Shown: positions 5,997-9,560 of the stretch, piece after piece | Position numbering within the stretch: the first letter of the stretch is position 1 | How the letters are laid out: each line of letters begins with the position of its first letter | Assembly (NCBI GenBank): GCA_900556625.1 | Contig: USPQ01000105.1 | Coordinates: forward strand, 1-9,560 | Reading direction: 5' to 3' | DNA: 9,560 bases | DNA from: an uncultured Bacteroides sp. | Lineage (GTDB): Bacteria; Bacteroidota; Bacteroidia; Bacteroidales; Bacteroidaceae | Notes under the pieces: model-generated | Told to the model about the DNA's origin: nothing | The model's input: the letters and a program-made list of their open reading frames with translations, nothing else | Database searches by the model: none | Position numbers and translations under genes: made by a program

Positions 5997-7319
5997 CTAT
6001 GGTTGCTCAAATTTATACTTCAATCCATATTCTTCCAGTTTATTATAGAGTGTTGTCCTGCCTATTCCAAGCAATTCGGCAGCGACCTTCCGGTTCCCGT
6101 CAGCCTGCTTCAAAGCACGCAGAATCCGCTCTTTATCTTCCTCGTCGTTGCGTAGGGAGAAGCCGGTAACAGAGGTTGTTTCGGTTATCCCAAGTTCCAG
6201 ATGCTCTTTTGTGACAAGTCCCGTCTGAGCCTGCAACACCGCACCCATGATTTTCTGTCGAAGTTCGCGCACGTTGCCCGGCCATGAATGGGTCAGCAAC
6301 GCTTTCCGTGCTTCGGAACTGAAACCGCTAACCTTGCACTCCAATTCCTTATTGGCAATCTCACGGAAGAACTCCGCCAGCGGCATGATGTCCTCCTGAC
6401 AGTCACGTAAGGGCAGAACGGTTATTTCAAAGTCATGTAGGCGGTATAACAAATCCTGCCGGAAACGCTTTTCATTGACCGCCTTTTCCAGATTCTCGTT
6501 GGTGGCGGCGATGATGCGGACGTTGAAACTGCGGTCGGACTTGTCGCCAACGGGACGGAACCGCCGTTCCTGTATGGCACGGAGTAACATCTGTTGAGTT
6601 TCTGGTGCGAGATTACCCACTTCGTCTAAAAACAATGTGCCGCCTTCCGCCTCGTGGAAATAGCCTTTCTTTGTGTTTTCAGCACCAGTGAACGCTCCTT
6701 TGACGTGTCCGAAGAACGCCGATGGTGCAAGCTCTTTGGTGAGTGAGCCGCAGTCCACCGCCACGAAAGGCTTGCCTGAACGCTTGCTTTTATCGTGCAG
6801 TAGATGGGCAATATGCTCTTTGCCAGTACCGTTCTCCCCGAATATCAGTACGCTCATGTCGGTAGGAGCTACCAGCCTTATCCGGTGCATGATTTTCTGA
6901 AAGGCTGAACCGTCACGGGCAAATACGGGCATGCGGCTTCGCCCGATATTCCGCTCTTTCAGTATGGTGCGGAGCAAAGGCACGAGTTTGTCCTCCACGA
7001 GTTGCTTGGGTATGTAGTCCAGCGAACCGAGTTTCATGCTTTCAACCGCCGTATGTACTTCGGCATAGTCGGTCATGATGATGAACGGCTGCGTCATGCC
7101 TTCTTTGCGCATCCAGCGCAATAGGTCGATGCCGTCACCGTCAGGCAAACGCAAATCAGAAACTACTATATCATTGTCAGTGGCTTGTTGCAGAAGTTTC
7201 TTCGCTGTCGAGAGGTGGAAAGCCTGCACGGTACGGAATTTCTCCCGTGCCAGCAGGTTGCAGACAAACTCGCAATATACGATGTTGTCCTCCACCACGA
7301 TGATTTTTGTTTTATCCAT
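5997..7319 (-). CDS. rteB: RteB, NtrC-type response regulator
   Basis: 440 residues with the three standard modules. The receiver domain (about 4-120) has acidic residues Glu10/Asp11, phospho-acceptor Asp55 (VVSDLRLPDGDG) and Lys105. The AAA+ sigma-54-activator domain (about 130-370) has Walker A GENGTGKEH (161-169), an intact GAFTGA loop (208-213), Walker B GGTLFLDEVGN (226-236) and WPGNVREL (346-353). A Fis-type helix-turn-helix closes the protein (about 397-433, DGNRKVAAELLGIGRTTLYN). In CTnDOT, RteB is phosphorylated through RteA and activates rteC. The start overlaps the rteA stop by 8 bp (ATGGATAA) and GGAG lies 11 nt upstream, so translation is probably coupled. The intact GAFTGA motif predicts contact with sigma-54, yet no clear -24/-12 promoter was seen before rteC. 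All key residues are present. Confidence 0.95.
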   Translation of the reverse strand: MDKTKIIVVEDNIVYCEFVCNLLAREKFRTVQAFHLSTAKKLLQQATDNDIVVSDLRLPDGDGIDLLRWMRKEGMTQPFIIMTDYAEVHTAVESMKLGSLDYIPKQLVEDKLVPLLRTILKERNIGRSRMPVFARDGSAFQKIMHRIRLVAPTDMSVLIFGENGTGKEHIAHLLHDKSKRSGKPFVAVDCGSLTKELAPSAFFGHVKGAFTGAENTKKGYFHEAEGGTLFLDEVGNLAPETQQMLLRAIQERRFRPVGDKSDRSFNVRIIAATNENLEKAVNEKRFRQDLLYRLHDFEITVLPLRDCQEDIMPLAEFFREIANKELECKVSGFSSEARKALLTHSWPGNVRELRQKIMGAVLQAQTGLVTKEHLELGITETTSVTGFSLRNDEEDKERILRALKQADGNRKVAAELLGIGRTTLYNKLEEYGLKYKFEQP

Positions 7320-9560
7320 TTTCGTATTTTCTCCTTTCTTCTTTTGCCAGCCGGATTATCTCCGAACCCTTATCCAATACGGCAGTCACGGCGTTGTTCA
7401 ATGCTTCATAATCGGGAACGGCACTCCCATGAAGCTGTTTATAAAGTTCCCTTAATGGTTGGTCGGCACGCAGTATCTCCCACGAACTATGTAGGTGGTG
7501 TGTCAGGGCGTCCAGTTCTTGAAAGTCTTTCCGTTGTTCCGCATCCCTGACCGACTGCATTTCCTTTTCGGTTTCCGCTATCAGTTTATCCAACATGACG
7601 GATTCATTGCCGTAAGACAGTAGGGAGGAGAAATCAGGCTTTTCATTTTGTTTACCTTTCATGGCGCACTTGTCGGAAACTTCCATCAGCTCCGATATGG
7701 AAAACGGCTTGAGAAGGCAATCGGAAAATCCACGTTCTAAAAGTTCCTCTCTGTTGCAACTGCCCGAAGCGGTTGTTACAATAATCGGAATGATCCTTGA
7801 ATTGCCCACATTGGAGGTGCGTAGCAGTTCCAACAGCTCGAAGCCGTTTATATCCGGCATATTCAAATCGGTCAGAAGCAGACTGTATTCTTTCCGGCGT
7901 ATCATTTCCATCAGTTCCGCAACATCGGTGCAAGTGTCGCAATGTATCCCTTCTTGTGCATACATTTCTTTCAGCATTAGGAGAAGTACCTTGTCATTGT
8001 CGATGGCAACAATATCATGGAGTGTTCGGTTATGATGAATCTGTGTTTTATTTATCCGTTCCGGCAATTCCTCGGCTGACTGCATGGGTATCTCCACCGT
8101 GAAACGGCTGCCCTTGCCTTTCTCGCTCTTCAGCTGGATTGTGCCGCCGAGCATTGTCACAATGCGCTGAACAATGGAAAGACCTAATCCGAAGCCGTCC
8201 TTTGCGGCAGCGTTTGACAAACGTTCAAACGCACCGAACACACGTTGCTGTTCCTCTTCGGTCATACCCGAACCCGTATCTTTGACGATAAGTTTCAGCA
8301 TACCGTTATCATACCCCATTGTCAGAGAAACGGCACCGTTCTCAGTGAACTTGATGGCGTTTGACAGCAGGTTATTTCCAATTTGTAGAATGCGTTCCTT
8401 ATCGGTCAGTACAACAGCATCCGTGTGATTCGTCACAGTAAGAGCAAGTCCCTTGTTTATGGCAATTGGCATAAACTCTGATTCGAGCGTATGCGCTATT
8501 GATGAAATCCTACACGTGGAGAAATTAGGCTGTTCCTTGCCGTCGTCCAGCCGGAAGAAACTCAGAAGAGTATTAAGCATTTCACGCATACGGTCGGAGG
8601 ATTGCTGAATATTTCGGATATACATCCCGGTTTTATCCGCATTGAAGTTTTTTTGTATCAGTCCGGCATAGCCCGTTATTGCAGTCAGCGGTGTGCGTAA
8701 TTCATGGGTAATGGTATGTACGGCTTTCTTGCGGGAGGTTATCAGTGCCTCGTTTCGCTTTGCCATTTGTTGCAGTCGCTCGATTAAATCTGCGGTTTCC
8801 TGTTTATATCGCTTGATGCGGTTGGCATTTCGGTGTATGATGATATATGATATGACCAGTAGCAGTATAACGAACCCTGTCAAGCCCCCAATCTGAATGA
8901 ACGACCGTTCCCGCATGGCTGTTATCTCGGCTTCCCGCTTTTGTAGGTCAGTTTGTACTTTCCCGTCTATTTGAACAACCAGTCCTTGCAGTTGCCTGTT
9001 AAGTTCCGCATTTCGTGCGGCAAGGCTATCGGCATGAACCGATAAGCGGCGGCTTTGTGCCTGTTGTTCGGTTCTCATATTCCGGTTAAAGGAACGGTGC
9101 ATCGTGGTAGTCACAGTTGGTTTCGCTTCTTCCTTTTTGCCGAAGATGCCCAAGAAACCTTTGCGCTTGGACTTCTTGGGCTGTTCCTGTACACTCTTCT
9201 GCACGATTACAGGTACTTGACTGGTTATCTTATCGTTGATGGCTTGTTGTTGTTCAAGTATTTGAACGATTTGGCACATCTGCCGTTCCTTATCTTCGAG
9301 AAGATGGCGTACGCTGTCTATACGCTCTGCCGGATAGGTAGCTTTGAAACGGCAGAGCATACTATCCATTGCCATACGCTGTGCATGGTAATGTTCGATA
9401 TCTTTATCGTTCCATTCCAGTATTGTTTCACCAAATAGAGAAAATTTTATCATTTGAATATTGATATTGTTTATCTCTTTTCGGAACTCGTCTATTTTTT
9501 TATTGTCAAGTTCTAATGCTTCTATCTCCTGCCATTCATAGAAGCTATTATATGCTATAC
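7312..9560 (-). CDS. rteA: RteA, hybrid sensor histidine kinase with receiver and HPt domains (5' end outside window)
   Basis: The frame is open to the right edge (first full codon at 9558), adding 35 residues before the Met at 9453, so the true start lies outside. Numbering from that Met: a charged, coiled-coil-like sensory region (about 1-185) with a basic patch KKSKRKGF; one membrane segment (187-206, GLTGFVILLLVISYIIIH); HisKA with His250 (THELRTPLTAITGY); HATPase with N box NLLSNAIKF (361-369), G1 KDTGSGM (391-397) and G2 GFGLGLSIV (420-428); a receiver domain (about 480-600) with Asp529 (LLTDLNMPDINGF) and Lys582; and a C-terminal HPt-like domain with His652 (LTHHLHSSW). This gives a His-Asp-His relay ending on Asp55 of RteB. 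In CTnDOT the gene is co-transcribed behind tetQ and responds to tetracycline through that operon; its own signal is unknown. No damage is seen. Confidence 0.93.
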   Translation of the reverse strand, partial: IAYNSFYEWQEIEALELDNKKIDEFRKEINNINIQMIKFSLFGETILEWNDKDIEHYHAQRMAMDSMLCRFKATYPAERIDSVRHLLEDKERQMCQIVQILEQQQAINDKITSQVPVIVQKSVQEQPKKSKRKGFLGIFGKKEEAKPTVTTTMHRSFNRNMRTEQQAQSRRLSVHADSLAARNAELNRQLQGLVVQIDGKVQTDLQKREAEITAMRERSFIQIGGLTGFVILLLVISYIIIHRNANRIKRYKQETADLIERLQQMAKRNEALITSRKKAVHTITHELRTPLTAITGYAGLIQKNFNADKTGMYIRNIQQSSDRMREMLNTLLSFFRLDDGKEQPNFSTCRISSIAHTLESEFMPIAINKGLALTVTNHTDAVVLTDKERILQIGNNLLSNAIKFTENGAVSLTMGYDNGMLKLIVKDTGSGMTEEEQQRVFGAFERLSNAAAKDGFGLGLSIVQRIVTMLGGTIQLKSEKGKGSRFTVEIPMQSAEELPERINKTQIHHNRTLHDIVAIDNDKVLLLMLKEMYAQEGIHCDTCTDVAELMEMIRRKEYSLLLTDLNMPDINGFELLELLRTSNVGNSRIIPIIVTTASGSCNREELLERGFSDCLLKPFSISELMEVSDKCAMKGKQNEKPDFSSLLSYGNESVMLDKLIAETEKEMQSVRDAEQRKDFQELDALTHHLHSSWEILRADQPLRELYKQLHGSAVPDYEALNNAVTAVLDKGSEIIRLAKEERRKYENG

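Noticed and set aside
9445..9560. Start of rteA at the ATG at 9453
   Set aside because: The frame stays open through the window edge with plausible coding sequence (for example FYEWQEIEALELDNKKIDEF), so the true start lies beyond it.

Overview
The window looks like the regulatory end of a CTnDOT/CTnERL-type integrative and conjugative element (a Bacteroides conjugative transposon) from the phylum Bacteroidota. This rests on recognisable RteA, RteB and RteC proteins, the 3' end of a MobC/TraG-type coupling protein, Bacteroides-style -7 boxes (TAnnTTTG) and mostly weak Shine-Dalgarno sequences. No rRNA, tRNA, CRISPR array or insertion sequence was seen.

Layout, left to right. (1) 1-758, + strand: the C-terminal 251 residues of the conjugative coupling ATPase, which ends just before a strong hairpin (796-833). 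(2) 872-4326, - strand: a two-gene unit in the gap between mobC and rteC. The promoter-proximal gene (4326-2869) encodes an AlbA_2/Schlafen-like domain plus a GHKL-type ATPase domain and a C-terminal winged helix. Two bases downstream lies an AT-rich gene (2866-872) for an N-terminal GHKL ATPase joined to a C-terminal PD-(D/E)XK nuclease-like domain resembling the Shedu/DUF4263 group. This unit has its own likely promoter and is the best candidate here for a little-described system, plausibly anti-phage or anti-plasmid defence. (3) 4476-5093, - strand: rteC, followed by a fully paired terminator. (4) 5304-5717, - strand: a short RibD-C/dihydrofolate-reductase-like protein preceded by a long structured leader with an internal terminator. 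(5) 5997-7319, - strand: rteB, an NtrC-type response regulator. (6) 7312 to the right edge, - strand: rteA, a hybrid sensor kinase whose 5' end lies outside the window.

In CTnDOT, tetracycline raises expression of a tetQ-rteA-rteB operon, RteB then activates rteC, and RteC activates the excision operon. Here rteA and rteB overlap by 8 bp, rteC is a separate unit, and tandem dyads at 5268-5302 lie where an RteB enhancer would be expected. tetQ, if present, would lie past the right edge and is not visible. The GHKL/nuclease pair appears to be cargo sitting between the transfer and regulatory modules, and its second gene differs sharply in base composition from everything around it.
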